Part shown: positions 1 to 12,640 of the stretch, piece after piece
Position numbering within the stretch: position 1 is the stretch's first letter
Layout of the letters: each line of letters starts with the position of its first letter
DNA from: Anomaloglossus baeobatrachus
Lineage: Eukaryota > Chordata > Amphibia > Anura > Aromobatidae
Assembly (NCBI RefSeq): GCF_048569485.1
Contig: NC_134364.1
Coordinates: forward strand, 126,265,081-126,329,080
Length of the DNA: 64,000 bases
Direction: 5' to 3'
The notes under the pieces: model-generated
Seen by the model: only the letters and a program-made list of their open reading frames with translations
Database searches by the model: none
Told to the model about the DNA's origin: nothing
Made by a program: the position numbers and the translations under genes

Positions 1-1554
1 TTACGCCACTGTAGATATACACTGTACAGTAGCACTTCTGCTACACCCCCTCTTCTTCCTGCAGACATGTTCGGACAATCCTTGCTGTATACATGTTCTC
101 TCCACCCTGTAACATGAGTCCAGCCGCTATTTGTGTCCTGGGAAGATTTTTTTAGGTTGCAATAATAATATAATAGCAGCAGCCAATCAGAATGCTGCTT
201 CATCTGTACACTGCAGGATAGGAAATAAAAGTCAGCAACTGAATGGGCTGTATGAAGTGAAGCATGGTGGGATGTGACCACGGCTCAGCAGACAGGATCA
301 CATATGGCAGATTACATATGTAGCTTGTTCCAGTCTGTTAGTGCTTTGCATTTGCTCCTTATTTTCAGATTTTCCTATATTTGCATGTTGTGATAGGAGA
401 AGGCAGTATTTTACTATGCGAGTCTGTCCGTCACATGTCTGCAGCTGTGTCAGTGAAGGGGTTAAATCCGGCAGTCAGGGCTGTGATCTTTACAAGATGA
501 GTCATTGCGACTGCCAGACATAAAGCACAGACTCGTCCTCCTCCTGATCCATGGCTGCAGCCATAGGGGGAAGAGAAAGAGCGAGATGAGGCAGCTGCAC
601 AGGGGCCCCTGCACAGTACAGGAGTAGATGCCGCACAGACACTTCTCTCACACAGTTGGCCCATAAGTTACAAACAATATACAATCAATTTATTCTTTGT
701 TGTTGATCCCCCCCCCCCAATTGGTCTCTGACAGTTCGAGATACAGGCTGCACTGATGTCTATGATAGAATTTTTTTTCTGCCTACAGATCTGAATGTTC
801 TTTTGCTTCTCTGTAAGCACCACGGCTCCCAGGTCTTAGCACTAGTCTATGACAGTTCTTACACCTAACAGCGGTGCTCTTTGAGGTAGAAGCATTATCA
901 GTGAGACACAGGCTGCACTGATGTCTATGAGAAAAAAAAATTCTGCCTGATGTGAATGTTGCCCCCCTTCTCTGAACGCATATTTTACCAGTATATTGTG
1001 AAATATCTGTACATTATAGTTGAAGAAAAGGAAAGTTGAATCCTCTCCCCCATCCCCCAATATACTACAAAATAACAGTGCAAAAACAAGTACTATAATC
1101 AGAGATTTCTATCACCCTGCACAATACAGCGAACACTTCCTCTATGGTGTTTGCTAAATGGCGCGAATAATAATGGTGCAATTGTTCTTTTTATTTTACA
1201 CAAAATTTAACCCCTAATGAAGGCATAATGCTTTCATATCTGTGATTACAAAATGCGAAAAACAACACCTTGTTCCCCAATAACAAAGCCCATCACCTCT
1301 TATAGAGACTAAAGGTAAAAATGAGGGGAAAGTAATGGATATAAATTGGAAGGGTGAAAAAAACTTCCAGTCGTCTAATGTGCAGCACAACTTACCATCA
1401 GTGCAGGGTGACATTACAAACACGGTGGACACCGGCCTCAGGGCTGTCACAATGACATTGTGCATAATATGTGAATGTAGTATGGTGAGGTATGATGCCG
1501 AGGTCCCACACACAAGTCCTCCTACAGTCACCCTGAACCCCAAAACTGACAACC
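1..1554. other. Unique sequence without a recognised gene
   Basis: I see no supportable gene. Short open frames occur on both strands but have no recognisable domain. Two related segments of about 80 bases lie at about 735-800 and 898-965. Both contain CAGGCTGCACTGATGTCTAT followed by a T- or A-rich run and CTGCCT, so this is an old local duplication offset by about 160 bases. The right edge from about 1555 grades into the tandem array. Confidence 0.6.
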
Positions 1555-4500
1555 ACTACGCTGTACCCCAAATGTCATTATCCCATACCCCCAGTGCCAA
1601 GGTTATTATCCTGTACCCCAGTATGATTATCCAGTACCCTGAGGGTCAGGATCATTCTCCTCTACACCCAGTGTCATTATCTAGTACCCCAAGTGTCAGT
1701 GTCATTATTCTTTACCCCAGTGTCACTCTCCTGTCCCCCCGGTGTTATTCTCCTGTGCCACTCTCCTGTCCCCCCAACGTCACTTTCCTGTGCCCCGGTG
1801 TTATTCTCCTGTCCCACTAACGTCACTCTCCTGTCCCCCGGTATTATTCTCTTGTCCCCCCCCCCCGTGTCATCCTCCTGTCCCTCCGGTGTTATTCTCC
1901 TGTCCCTCGGTGTCACTCTCCTGTCCCCCCAACGTCACTTTCCTGTCCCCCGGTGTGACTCTCCTGTCTCCCCGATGTTATTCTCCTATGCCCCTGTGTC
2001 ACTCTCCTGTCCCCCCAACGTCACTCTCCTGTGCCCCGGTGTTATTCTCCTGTCCCCCCAACGTCACTCTCATGTCCCCCAGTGTTATTCTCTTGTCCCC
2101 CCGGTGTCACTCTCCTGTCCCCCCGGTGTCACTCTCCTGTCCCCCGGTGTCACTCTCCTGTCCCCCGGTGTTATTCTCCTGTCCCCCTGTGTCACTCTCC
2201 TGTCCCCCCAACGTCACTCTCCTGTCCCCCGGTGTCACTCTCCTGTCCCCCCGGTATTATTCTCCTGTCCCCCAGTGTCACTCTCCTGTGCCCCGGTGTT
2301 ATTCTCCTGTCCCCCCAACGTCACTCTCATGTCCCCCAGTGTTATTCTCTTGTCCCCCCGGTGTCACTCTCCTGTCCCCCCGGTGTCACTCTCCTGTCCC
2401 CCGGTGTCACTCTCCTGTCCCCCGGTGTTATTCTCCTGTCCCCCGTGTCACTCTCCTGTCCCCCCAACGTCACTCTCCTGTCCCCCTGTGTCACTCTCCT
2501 GTCCCCTGGTGTCACTCTCCTGTCCCCCCGGTGTTATTCTCCTGTGCCCCTGTGTCACTCTCCTGTCCCCCCAACGTCACTCTCCTGTGCCCCGGTGTTA
2601 TTCTCCTGTCCCACTAACGTCACTCTCCTGTCCCCCGGTGTTATTCTCTTGTCCCCCCCGTGTCATCCACCTGTCCCCCCGGTATTATTCTCCTGTCCCC
2701 CGGTGTTATTCTCCTGTCCCCCGATATCACTCTCCTGTCCCCCCTGTGTTATTCTCCTGTGCCCCTGTGTCACTCTCCTGTCCCCCCAACGTCACTTTCC
2801 TGTCCCCCGGTGTCACTCTCCTGTCTCCCCGGTGTTATTCTCCTGTGCCCCTGTGTCACTCTCCTGTCCCCCCAACGTCACTCTCCTGTGCCCCGGTGTT
2901 ATTCTCCTGTCCCCCCAACGTCACTCTCATGTCCCCCAGTGTTATTCTCTTGTCCCCCCCCCCGTGTCATCCTCCTGTCCCCCCGGTGTTATTCTCCTGT
3001 CCCCCGGTGTCACTCTCCTGTCCCCCCGGTGTCACTCTCCTGTCCCCCCGGTGTCACTCTCCTGTCCCCCGGTGTCACTCTCCTGTCCCCCGGTGTTATT
3101 CTCCTGTCCCCCTGTGTCACTCTCCTGTCCCCCCCAACGTCACTCTCCTGTCCCCCGGTGTCACTCTCCTGTCCCCCCGGTGTTATTCTCCTGTCCCCCC
3201 AACGTCACTCTCCTGTCCCCCCAACGTCACTCTCCTGTGCCCCGGTGTTATTCTCCTGTCCCACTAACGTCACTCTCCTGTCCCCCGGTGTTATTCTCTT
3301 GTCCCCCCCATGTCATCCTCCTGTCCCCCCGGTGTTATTCTCCTGTCCCCCGGTGTCACTCTCCTGTCCCCCGGTGTTATTCTCCTGTCCCCCGGTATTA
3401 CTCTCCTGTCCCCCCTGTGTTATTCTCCTGTGCCCCTGTGTCACTCTCCTGTCCCCCCAACGTCACTCTCCTGTGCCCCGGTGTTATTCTCCTGTCCCCC
3501 TGTGTCACTCTCCTGTCCCCCCAACGTCACTCTCCTGTCCCCCGGTGTCACTCTCTTGTCCCCCGGTGTCACTCTCCTGTCCCCCCGGTGTTATTCTCCA
3601 GTGCCCCTGTGTCACTCTCCTGTCCCCCCAACGTCACTCTCCTGTGCCCCGGTGTTATTCTCCTGTCCCACTAACGTCACTCTCCTGTCCCCCGGTGTTA
3701 TTCTCTTGTCCCCCCCCGTGTCATCCTCCTGTCCCCCCGGTGTTACTCTCCTGTCCCCCGGTGTCACTCTCCTGTCCCCCGGTGTTATTCTCCTGTCCCC
3801 CGGTATTACTCTCCTGTCCCCCCTGTGTTATTCTCCTGTGCCCCTGTGTCACTCTCCTGTCCCCCCAACGTCACTCTCCTGTGCCCCGATGTTTATTCTC
3901 CTGTCCCCCGGTGTCACTCTCCTGTCCCCCGGTGTTATTCTCCTGTCCCCCAGTGTCATTCTCCTGTCCCCCGGTGTTATTGTCCTGTGCCCCTGTGTCA
4001 CTCTCCTGTCCCCCCAACGTCACTTTCCTGTCCCCCGGTGTCACTCTCCTGTCCCCCCGGTGTTATTCTCCCGTCCCCCCAATGTCACTCTCCTGTCCCC
4101 CGGTGTTATTCTCCTGTACCCCGGTGTTATTCTCCTGACCCCCGGTGTTATTCTCCTGTCCCCCGATGTTATTCTCCTGTACCCCCAGTGTCACTCTCCT
4201 GTCCCCCGAAGTCACTCTCCTATCCCCCAGTGTCACTCTCCTGTCCCCCAGTGTCACTCTCCTGTCCCCTGGTATCACTCTCCTGTCCCCCCGGTGTCAC
4301 TCTCCTGTCCCCCCCGGTGTTATTCTCCTGTCCCCCCGGTGTCATTCTCCTGTCCCCCCGGTGTCACTCTCCTGTCCCCCGGTGTCACTCTCCTGTCCCC
4401 CCAACGTCACTCTCCTGTACCCCGGTGTCACTCTCCTGTCCCCCCGGTGTTATTCTCCTGTCCCCCCAACGTCACTCTCCTGTCCCCCCAACGTCACTCT

Positions 4501-7500
4501 CCTGTGCCCCGGTGTTATTCTCCTGTCCCACTAACGTCACTCTCCTGTCCCCCGGTGTTATTCTCTTGTCCCCCCCGTGTCATCCTCCTGTCCCCCCCGG
4601 TGTTATTCTCCTGTCCCCCGGTGTCACTCTCCTGTCCCCCGGTGTTATTCTCCTGTCCCCCGGTATTACTCTCCTGTCCCCCCTGTGTTATTCTCCTGTG
4701 CCCCTGTGTCACTCTCCTGTCCCCCCAACGTCACTCTCCTGTGCCCCGGTGTTATTCTCCTGTCCCCCTGTGTCACTCTCCTGTCCCCCCAACGTCACTC
4801 TCCTGTCCCCCGGTGTCACTCTCCTGTCCCCCCGGTGTTATTCTCCAGTGCCCCTGTGTCACTCTCCTGTCCCCCCAACGTCACTCTCCTGTGCCCCGGT
4901 GTTATTCTCCTGTCCCACTAACGTCACTCTCCTGTCCCCCGGTGTTATTCTCTTGCCCCCCCCCCCCCGTGTCATCCTCCTGTCCCCCCGGTGTTACTCT
5001 CCTGTCCCCCGGTGTCACTCTCCTGTCCCCCGGTGTTATTCTCCTGTCCCCCGGTATTACTCTCCTGTCCCCCCTGTGTTATTCTCCTGTGCCCCTGTGT
5101 CACTCTCCTGTCCCCCCAACGTCACTCTCCTGTGCCCCGATGTTATTCTCCTGTCCCCCGGTGTCACTCTCCTGTCCCCCGGTGTTATTCTCCTGTCCCC
5201 CAGTGTCATTCTCCTGTCCCCCGGTGTTATTGTCCTGTGCCCCTGTGTCACTCTCCTGTCCCCCCAACGTCACTTTCCTGTCCCCCGGTGTCACTCTCCT
5301 GTCCCCCGGTGTTATTCTCCTGACCCCCGGTGTTATTCTCCTGTCCCCCGATGTTATTCTCCTGTACCCCCAGTGTCACTCTCCTGTCCCCCGAAGTCAC
5401 TCTCCTATCCCCCAGTGTCACTCTCCTGTCCCCCAGTGTCACTCTCCTGTCCCCTGGTGTCACTCTCCTGTCCCCCCGGTGTCACTCTCCTGTCCCCCCG
5501 GTGTTATTCTCCTGTCCCCCGGTGTTATTCTGTCCCCCGGTGTCACTCTCCTGTCCCCCCGGTGTTATTCGACTGTCCCCCTGTGTCACTCTCCTGTCCC
5601 CCCAACGTCACTCTCCTGTCCCCCCGGTGTTATTCTCCTGTGCCCCTGTGTCACTCTCCTGTCCCCCCAACGTCACTCTCCTGTGCCCCGGTGTTATTCT
5701 CCTGTCCCACCAACGTCACTTTCCTGTCCCCCGGTGTCACTCTCCTGTCCCCCGGTGTTATTCTCCTGACCCCCGGTGTTATTCTCCTGTCCCCCGATGT
5801 TATTCTCCTGTACCCCCAGTGTCACTCTCCTGTCCCCCGAAGTCACTCTCCTATCCCCCAGTGTCACTCTCCTGTCCCCTAGTGTCACTCTCCTGTCCCC
5901 TTGTGTCACTCTCCTGTCCCCCCGGTGTCACTCTCCTGTCCCCCCGGTGTTATTCTCCTGTCCCCCGGTGTTATTCTGTCCCCCGGTGTCACTCTCCTGT
6001 CCCCCCGGTGTTATTCGACTGTCCCCCTGTGTCACTCTCCTGTCCCCCCAACGTCACTCTCCTGTCCCCCCGGTGTTATTCTCCTGTGCCCCTGTGTCAC
6101 TCTCCTGTCCCCCCAACGTCACTCTCCTGTCCCCCCGGTGTTATTCTCCTGTGCCCCTGTGTCACTCTCCTGTCCCCCCAACGTCACTCTCCTGTGCCCC
6201 GGTGTTATTCTCCTGTCCCACCAACGTCACTCTCCTGTCCCCCGGTGTTATTCTCTTGTCCCCCCCCGTGTCACTCTCCTCTCCCCCCGGTGTTATTCTC
6301 CTGTCCCCCGGTGTCACTCTCCTGTCCCCCGGTGTTATTCTCCTGTCCCCCAGTGTCATTCTCCTGTCCCCTGGTGTTATTGTCCTGTCCCCCGGTGTGT
6401 CACTCTCCTGTCCGCCAGTGTTATTCTCCTATCCCCCGGTGTCACTCCCCTGTCCCCCCGGTGTCACTCTCCTTTCCCCCCGGTGTCACTCTCCTTTCCC
6501 CCCGGTGTCACTCTCCTTTCCCCCCGGTGTTATTCTCCTGTCCCCCGGTGTCACTCTCCTGTCCCCACGGTGTCACTCTCCTGTCCCCTGGTGTTATTCT
6601 GCTGTCCCCCGGTGTTGTTCTCCTGTCGCACGGTGTCACTCTCCTGTCCCCCTGGTGTCGCTCTCCTGTCCCCCGATGTTATTCTCCTGTCCCCCAGTGT
6701 CACTCTCCTGTCCCCCGGTGTTATTCTCTTGTCCCCCGGTGTCAGTCTCCAGTCCCCCCGGTGTCAGTCTCCAGTCCCCCCGGTGTCACTCTCCTGTCCC
6801 CCGGTGTCACTCTCCTGACCCCCGGTGTCACTCTCCTGTCCCCCGGTGTCACTCTCCTATCCCCCGGTGTTATTCTCCTGTCCCTTGGTGTTATTCTCCT
6901 GTCCCCCGGTGTTATTCTCCTGTCCCCCGGTGTTATTCTCCTGTCCCTTGGTGTTATTCTCCTGTCCCCCGGTGTTATTCTCCTGTCCCCCCGGTGTTAT
7001 TCTCCTGTCCCCCGGGTGTTATTCTCCTGTCCCCCCGGTGTTATTCTCCTGTCCCCCCGGTGTTATTCTCCTGTCCCCCAGTGTTATTCTCCTGTCCCCC
7101 CAGTGTCACTCTCCTGTCCCCCGATGTCACTCTCCTATCCACCAGTGTCACTCTCCTGTCCCCCGATGTCACTCTCCTGTCCCCCGGTGTCACTTTCCTG
7201 TCCCCCAGTGTCACTCTCCTGTCCCCCGATGTCACTCTCTTGTCCCTCTGGTGTTATTCTCCTGCCCCCCGGTGTTATTCTCCTGTCCCCCGGTGTCACT
7301 CTCCTGTCCCCCCGGTGTTATTCTCCTGTCCCCCTGTGTCACTCTCCTGTCCCCCGGTGTCACTCTCCTGTCCCCCCGGTGTTATTCTCCTGTGCCCCTG
7401 TGTCACTCTCCTGTCCCCCCAACGTCACTCTCCTGTGCCCCGGTGTTATTCTCCTGTCCCACGGTGTCACTCTCCAGTCCCCCAGTGTTATTCTCCTGTC

Positions 7501-10075
7501 CCCCGGTGTCACTCTCCTGTCACCCCGGTGTCACTCTCCTGTCCCCCCGGTGTTATTCTCCTGTCCCCCGGTGTCACTCTCCTGTCCCCCGGTGTCACTC
7601 TCCTGTCCCCCGGTGTCACTCTCCTGTCCCCCGGTGTTATTCTCTTGTCCCCCCCGTGTCATCCTCCTGTCCCCCGGTGTCACTCTCCTGTCCCCCGGTG
7701 TCATTCTCCTGTCCCCCGGTGTCACTCTCCTGTCCCCCAGTGTTATTCTCCTGTCCCCCGGTGTCACTCTTCTATCTCCCTGGTGTCACTCTCCTGTCCC
7801 CCCGGTGTCACTCTCCTGTCCCCCGGTGTCACTCTCCTGTCCCCCAGTGTCATTCTCCTGTCCCCCGGTGTCACTCTCCTGTCCCCCAGTGTTATTCTCC
7901 TGTCCCCCGGTGTCACTCTTCTATCTCCCTGGTGTCACTCTCCTGTCCCCCCGGTGTTATTCTCCTGTCCCCCGGTGTTATTCTCCTGTCCCCCGGTGTC
8001 ACTCTCCTGTCCCCCTGGTGTCACTCTCCTGTCCCCCTGGTGTCGCTCTCCTGTCCCCCGGTGTTATTCTCCTGTCCCCCGGTGTCACTCTCCTGTCCGC
8101 ACGGTGTTATTCTCTTGTCCCCTGATGTTATTCTCTTGTCCCCCGGTGTCATTCTCTTGTCCCCCGGTGTTATTCTCCTGTCCCCCGGTGTCACTCTCCT
8201 GTCCGCACGGTGTTATTCTCTTGTCCCCTGATGTTATTCTCCTTTCCCCCTGGTGTCACTCTCCTGTTCCCCGGTGTTATTCTCCTGTCCCCCGGTGTCA
8301 CTCTCCTGTCCCCCGGTGTCACTCTCCTGTCCCCCAGTGTTATTCTCCTGTCCCCCGGTGTCGCTCTCCTGTCCCCCGGTGTCACTCTCCTGTCCGCACG
8401 GTGTTATTCTCGTGTCCCCCGGTGTTGTTCTCCTGTCCCCCGGTGTCACTCTCCTGTCCGCACGGTGTTATTCTCTTGTCCCCCGGTGTTATTCTCTTGT
8501 CCCCCGGTGTCACTCTCTTGTCCCCCGGTGTTACTCTCTTGTTCCCCGGTGTTATTCTCCTGTCCCCCGGTGTCACTCTCCTGTCCCCCGGTGTTATTCT
8601 CCTGTCCCCCCGGTGTCATTCTCCTGTCCCCCAGTGTTATTCTCCTGTCCCCCCGGTGTCACTCTCCTGTCCCCCGGTGTTATTCTCCTGTCCCCCCGGT
8701 GTTATTCTCCTGTCCCCCCCGGTGTTATTCTCCTGTCCCCCCGGTGTCATTCTCCTGTCCCCTGGTGTCACTCTCCTGTCCCCCGGTTTTATTCTCCTGT
8801 CCCCCCGGTGTTATTCTCCTGTCCCCCCGGTGTTATTCTCCTGTCCCCCCGGTGTCACTCTCCTGTCCCCTGGTGTCACTCTCCTGTCCCCTGGTGTCAC
8901 TCTCCTGTCCCCCGGTGTTATTCTCCTGTCTCCCGGTGTTATTCTCCTGTCCCCTGGTGTCACTCTCCTGTCCCCTGGTGTCACTCTCCTGTCCCCCCGG
9001 TGTTATTCTCCTGTCCCCCCGGTGTTATTCTCCTGTCCCCCCGGTGTCATTCTCCTGTCCCCCCGGTGTTATTCTCCTGTCCCCCCGGTGTTATTCTCCT
9101 GCCCCCCCGGTGTTATTCTCCTTTCCCCCTGGTGTCACTCTCCTGTCCCCCCGGTGTTATTCTCCTTTCCCCCTGGTGTCACTCTCCTTCCCCCCCGGTG
9201 TTATTCTCCTGTCCCCCCGGTGTCACTCTCCTGTCCCCCCGGTGTTATTCTCCTGTCCCCCCGGTGTTATTCTCCTGTCCCCCCGGTGTTATTCTCCTGT
9301 CCCCCCGGTGTTATTCTCCTGTCCCCCCCGGTGTTATTCTCCTGTCCCCCCGGTGGTATTCTCCTGTCCCCCCGATGTTATTCTCCTGTCCCCCCCGGTG
9401 TTATTCTCCTGTCCCCCCGGTGGTATTCTCCTGTCCCCCCGGTGTCATTCTCCTGTCCCCCTGGTGTTATTCTCCTGTCCCCCCGGTGTTATTCTCCTTT
9501 CCCCCCGGTGTTATTCTCCTGTCCCCCCCGGTGTTATTCTCCTTTCCCCCTGGTGTTATTCTCCTGTCCCCCCGGTGTCACTCTCCTGTCCCCCCGGTGT
9601 TATTCTCCTGTCCCCCCGGTGTTATTCTCCTGTCCCCCGCTGTAACTCTCCTGTCCCCCCGGTGTTATTCTCCTGTCCCCCCGGTGTTATTCTCCCGTCC
9701 CCCCGGTGTTATTCTCCTGTCCCCCCGGTGTTATTCTCCTGTCCCCCCGGTGTTATTCTCCCGTCCCCCCGGTGTTATTCTCCTGTTCCCCCGGTGTTAT
9801 TCTCCTGTCCCCCCGGTGTTATTCTCCCGTCCCCCCGGTGTTATTCTCCTGTCCCCCCGGTGTTATTCTCCCGTCCCCCCGGTGTTATTCTCCTGTCCCC
9901 CCGGTGTTATTCTCCCGTCCCCCCGGTGTTATTCTCCTGTCCCCCCGGTGTTATTCTCCCGTCCCCCCGGTGTTATTCTCCTGTCCCCCCGGTGTTATTC
10001 TCCCGTCCCCCCGGTGTTATTCTCCTGTCCCCCCGGTGTTATTCTCCCGTCCCCCCGGTGTTATTCTCCTGCACT
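1555..10075. repeat. Satellite A: 21/22-bp tandem array, about 8.5 kb (roughly 390-400 units)
   Basis: The unit is 21 or 22 bases, built around GTTATTCTCCTGTCCCCC or GTCACTCTCCTGTCCCCC followed by GGT. A third variant carries CCAACGTCAC. The left edge (1555-1740) is strongly diverged. Blocks of several hundred bases recur in the middle: a run containing GTCCCACTAACGTCACTCTC reappears near 1810, 2605, 3260, 3670, 4525 and 4915. The right edge (about 9650-10065) is nearly uniform and alternates CCTGTCCCCCC with CCCGTCCCCCC units, giving a 44-base dimer. Most 21-base units contain no stop in any plus-strand frame, so open frames of over 1000 codons appear. Their product is a monotonous S/P/C/V string with no domain, and I treat it as non-coding. 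Confidence 0.95.
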
Positions 10076-10331
10076 CGGTTTCCTCCTCTCTGTAGTTGGG
10101 CCCCTGTCTTCTCTATCGATGGAGCTCTGTGCAGCCCCATGTTTTGGAAACCACCAGTGTTTGGAGAGTCGTCTGCTGTTTATTTTGCCGGTTTCCTTGG
10201 TTTCGCTGCGGACAGTGAAGGCAGGATATTTTTGGTGTGTGGTTACGCTCAGGATTCCCGGGCTTCCCTCGTACACAGTGAGGACGCTCCCTCAGTCTGT
10301 AATAACCTGACATATTCTGGGACATTACAGT
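10076..10331. other. Unique segment after satellite A; possible exon, unproven
   Basis: The satellite gives way to TTTCCTCCTCTCTGTAG at about 10079-10095, which resembles a 3' splice site with a pyrimidine tract. After it, a plus-strand frame stays open to a stop at 10333 and could encode about 78 residues (for example the stretch WKPPVFGESSAVYFAGFLGF). I do not recognise the peptide, other frames are also open, and no splice donor or neighbouring exon is identifiable. Either an orphan exon or chance is possible. Confidence 0.2.
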
Positions 10332-10470
10332 GATAAATATCGTTCAACTTCACAATTGTGTCACTTGTTGATTCTTCACCAGAACAGTAACATTTTTATC
10401 TTTATGTTTGAAGCCTGAAATGTGGGAAAAAGTTGAAAAAAATCAAGGGGGCCGAATACTTTTGCAAGGT
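10332..10470 (+). mobile_element. Tc1-like family 1, terminal fragment
   Basis: The sequence matches the right terminal inverted repeat of the full copy at 20745-22354 nearly base for base (CGTTCAACTTCACAATTGTG through AATCAAGGGGGCCGAATAC). It lacks the transposase and the other end, and its outer tip runs into a short TA microsatellite (10471-10484). The remaining bases to 10576 hold nothing recognisable. Confidence 0.85.
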
Positions 10471-10576
10471 ATATATATATATAATAAGAAGGGTAAATCC
10501 AGATATTGAGGTCTGGGGGTGACAGAGCCCCCAAATATAGGACGGAAGGGCTACATATAAACCGATATATTAGGGT

Positions 10577-11730
10577 TGTACCGCCCCTGCAGCAGTCGGA
10601 CTGCTTGGATCCGGGGTTGCTGTGGCTCGAGGATCTCTGGACCTGGGGGTTTGCGGCGACTCGAAAATAAAAGGGGACTATTTACAGGGGATGAGTGTTC
10701 GTGACGCCACCCGTGGTTCGCGGTAAGGGGAGTACCGCTGCTGCCGATGGGAGTACCCGGAGGAGATGGAGTGGGTTGACGTTCCCTCCACGGGTAGGGG
10801 AGGCCCCGGGACTCTGGATGGTGTAGGTATAGGAAGTGTGGTGCAGACTATGCGGCAGGCAGGACGCAGGGAGGGAGCAGTGTACTCACTCAGGTCGTGT
10901 GGATGTTGATGCGACCATTAAGAAGACTCTGACACAGGAGTAAACCAAGTCTCCAGGTGCCGCTGCCACTCTGGGGAAATCGTTCGAGAAATCCGTCCCC
11001 GTTAGTATTGCTGATGGTTCTGGACCTGCCTCCATGCACTTGTATTTAGACATTTCTGAGTGACCCCTCGGCCTGAAGCTGTCGGGGTCCCGCTCCCTAT
11101 AATTAAATAGAGGAGCTGTGCTCTCGATGGCTGACACTTGGGATTTTAGTAGGCCGCATAAGCTGGAAAGCCCTATCCCCCTCGTTTTGTTGGTGCTGTC
11201 GATCTCTGAGCTCTTGGGGAAAGTTCATAAAGAGACTATCCTCCACAGGTTAATTATCAAGTTGCGTGAAGCTACTCCCTGATCTAGGGTCCAGTACCCC
11301 GCCGTGCTCGGTACCAGTCCGGTTACTAGATTTTCCGGTGCCGAGCGTTCTCCAAAACTACGTCTGGGCACCCTTCTCCAATACCCTGCGACAGGGTCTC
11401 CGACTCCTCCAGTCCCAGACCACCGTCTGCGACCTAGCCAAAGTCTCCCAGGGAGCTCCAACTCCCCCAGCTCCTCTCTCTCTGAGGGCTACCACTTGAC
11501 TGACTATCCCATCCCACCAGTCTGCCTGACCCCTAGGCGGGTGGCCCTTTTCCAGCTAGACCACCCACTGGTGTGCATGACAGGGTGTGGTGTGAGGTGA
11601 GCTAGGATTTGACTGCTGATGGAAGCAATACCAAAGGTTAGGATCCGAGAACCATGGAGGGTGAGTTCTGCACCATGAGAAAAAGGAGTGCAGTTCCCTA
11701 TGAAACCCTCATAAGATCAGGGGCGTCACA
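10577..11730 (-). mobile_element. Solo LTR copy 1, TGTGACGCC-type LTR family
   Basis: On the plus strand it opens with TGTACCGCCCC and closes with GGGGCGTCACA, the same ends as the copies at 19079, 22847, 26157 and 35016. It shares internal landmarks with them, notably GTTCGTGACGCCACCCGTGG near 10686. The PPT-side end places the sense strand on minus. No coding region or second LTR is attached. Flanks GGGT and CGGT may be a decayed 4-bp target duplication. It is an old fossil LTR of about 1.15 kb. Confidence 0.7.
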
Positions 11731-11782
11731 CGGTCTCCTGCCCTCGGGGCTTGCCTCACAGTATGGCGTACCCCTCCATGTA
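11731..11782. repeat. Orphan unit of the 46-bp satellite B
   Basis: GCCTCACAGTATGGCGTACC, followed by CCTCCATG and TA, is one satellite B unit. It is cut off from the main array by the Tc1-like element that follows, so the array once extended at least this far left. Confidence 0.85.
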
Positions 11783-12388
11783 CAGTACAGACCAGAAGTT
11801 TGGACACACCGTCTCATTCAAAGACTTTTCTTTATTTTCATGACTGAAAATTGTAGATTTACATTGAAGGCATCAAAACTATGAATTAACACATGTGGAA
11901 TGAAATACTTAACAAAAATGTGTGAAACAACTGAAAATCTGTCTTATATTCTAGGTTCTTCAAAGTAGCCACCTTTTGCTTTGATTACTGCTTTGCACAC
12001 TCTTGGCATTCTCTTGAATTCTCGCTTCAAGAGGTAGTCACCAGGAAGTCAACCAGGCATGTAGAGTCCATCCGTTCACCTTTTCTGCGTCACACAAAGA
12101 CACAGTGGTTGGATCCAAAGATCTCAAATTTGGACTCCTCAGACCAAAGCACAGATTTTCACTGGTCTAATGTCCATTCCTTGTGTTCTTTAGCCCAAAC
12201 AAGTCTCTTCTGCTTGTTGCCTGTGCTTAGCAGTGGTTTCCTAGCAGCTATTTCACCATGAAGGCTGCTGCACAAAGTCTTCTCTTAACAGTTGTTCTAG
12301 AGATGTGTCTGCTGCTAGAACTCTGTGTGGCATTGACCTGGTCTCTAATCTGAGCTGCAGTTAACCTGAAATTTCTGAGGCTGGTGAC

Positions 12389-12571
12389 TCAGATAAACTT
12401 ATCCTCCGCAGCAGAGGTGTCTCTTGGTCTTCCTTTCCTGGGGCGGTCCTCATGTGAGACAGTTTTTTTGTAGCGTTTGATGGTTTTTGCCACTGCACTT
12501 AGGGACACTTTAAAAGTTTTTCCAATTTTTCGGACTGACTGACCTTCATTTCTTAAAGTAATGATGGACAC
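12389..12571 (-). pseudogene. Tc1-like transposase, N-terminal DNA-binding fragment
   Basis: This 60-residue readable segment holds the paired-like helix-turn-helix of a Tc1-type transposase: RNEGQSVRKIGKTFKVSLSA, then KTIKRYKKT and DRPRKGRPR. It ends at DKFI before the catalytic DDE domain. Homologous out-of-frame sequence continues down to about 12050. The normal start region is disturbed by an 18-bp tandem expansion (12570-12640) and a local inversion (12643-12674), so no normal product can be made. Confidence 0.8.
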
Positions 12572-12640
12572 TCATTTTTTCTTTGGCCACTCGTTTTTCT
12601 TTGGCCACTCATTTTTCTTTGGCCACTCGTTTTTCTTTAC
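12570..12640. repeat. 18-bp tandem repeat within the Tc1-like transposase start region
   Basis: Four near-identical 18-base units of the form TTTTTCTTTGGCCACTCG. On the minus strand they would repeat the residues KEKRVA, which occur once in the normal N-terminus of this transposase family. It is a microsatellite-scale expansion inside a transposon copy. Confidence 0.85.

Noticed and set aside
341-684. Short overlapping open frames on both strands
   Set aside because: Length and composition are as expected by chance; no start context, domain or homologue recognised.
1335-1552. Possible exon with a GTAAG-like donor on the minus strand near 1393
   Set aside because: No recognisable peptide and no acceptor; a five-base donor match is expected by chance.
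1693-10333. Open plus-strand frames of up to about 1290 codons rich in S, P, C, V
   Set aside because: They follow exactly the 21/22-base satellite unit, exist in all plus-strand frames, show no domain or codon bias and have no clear start context.
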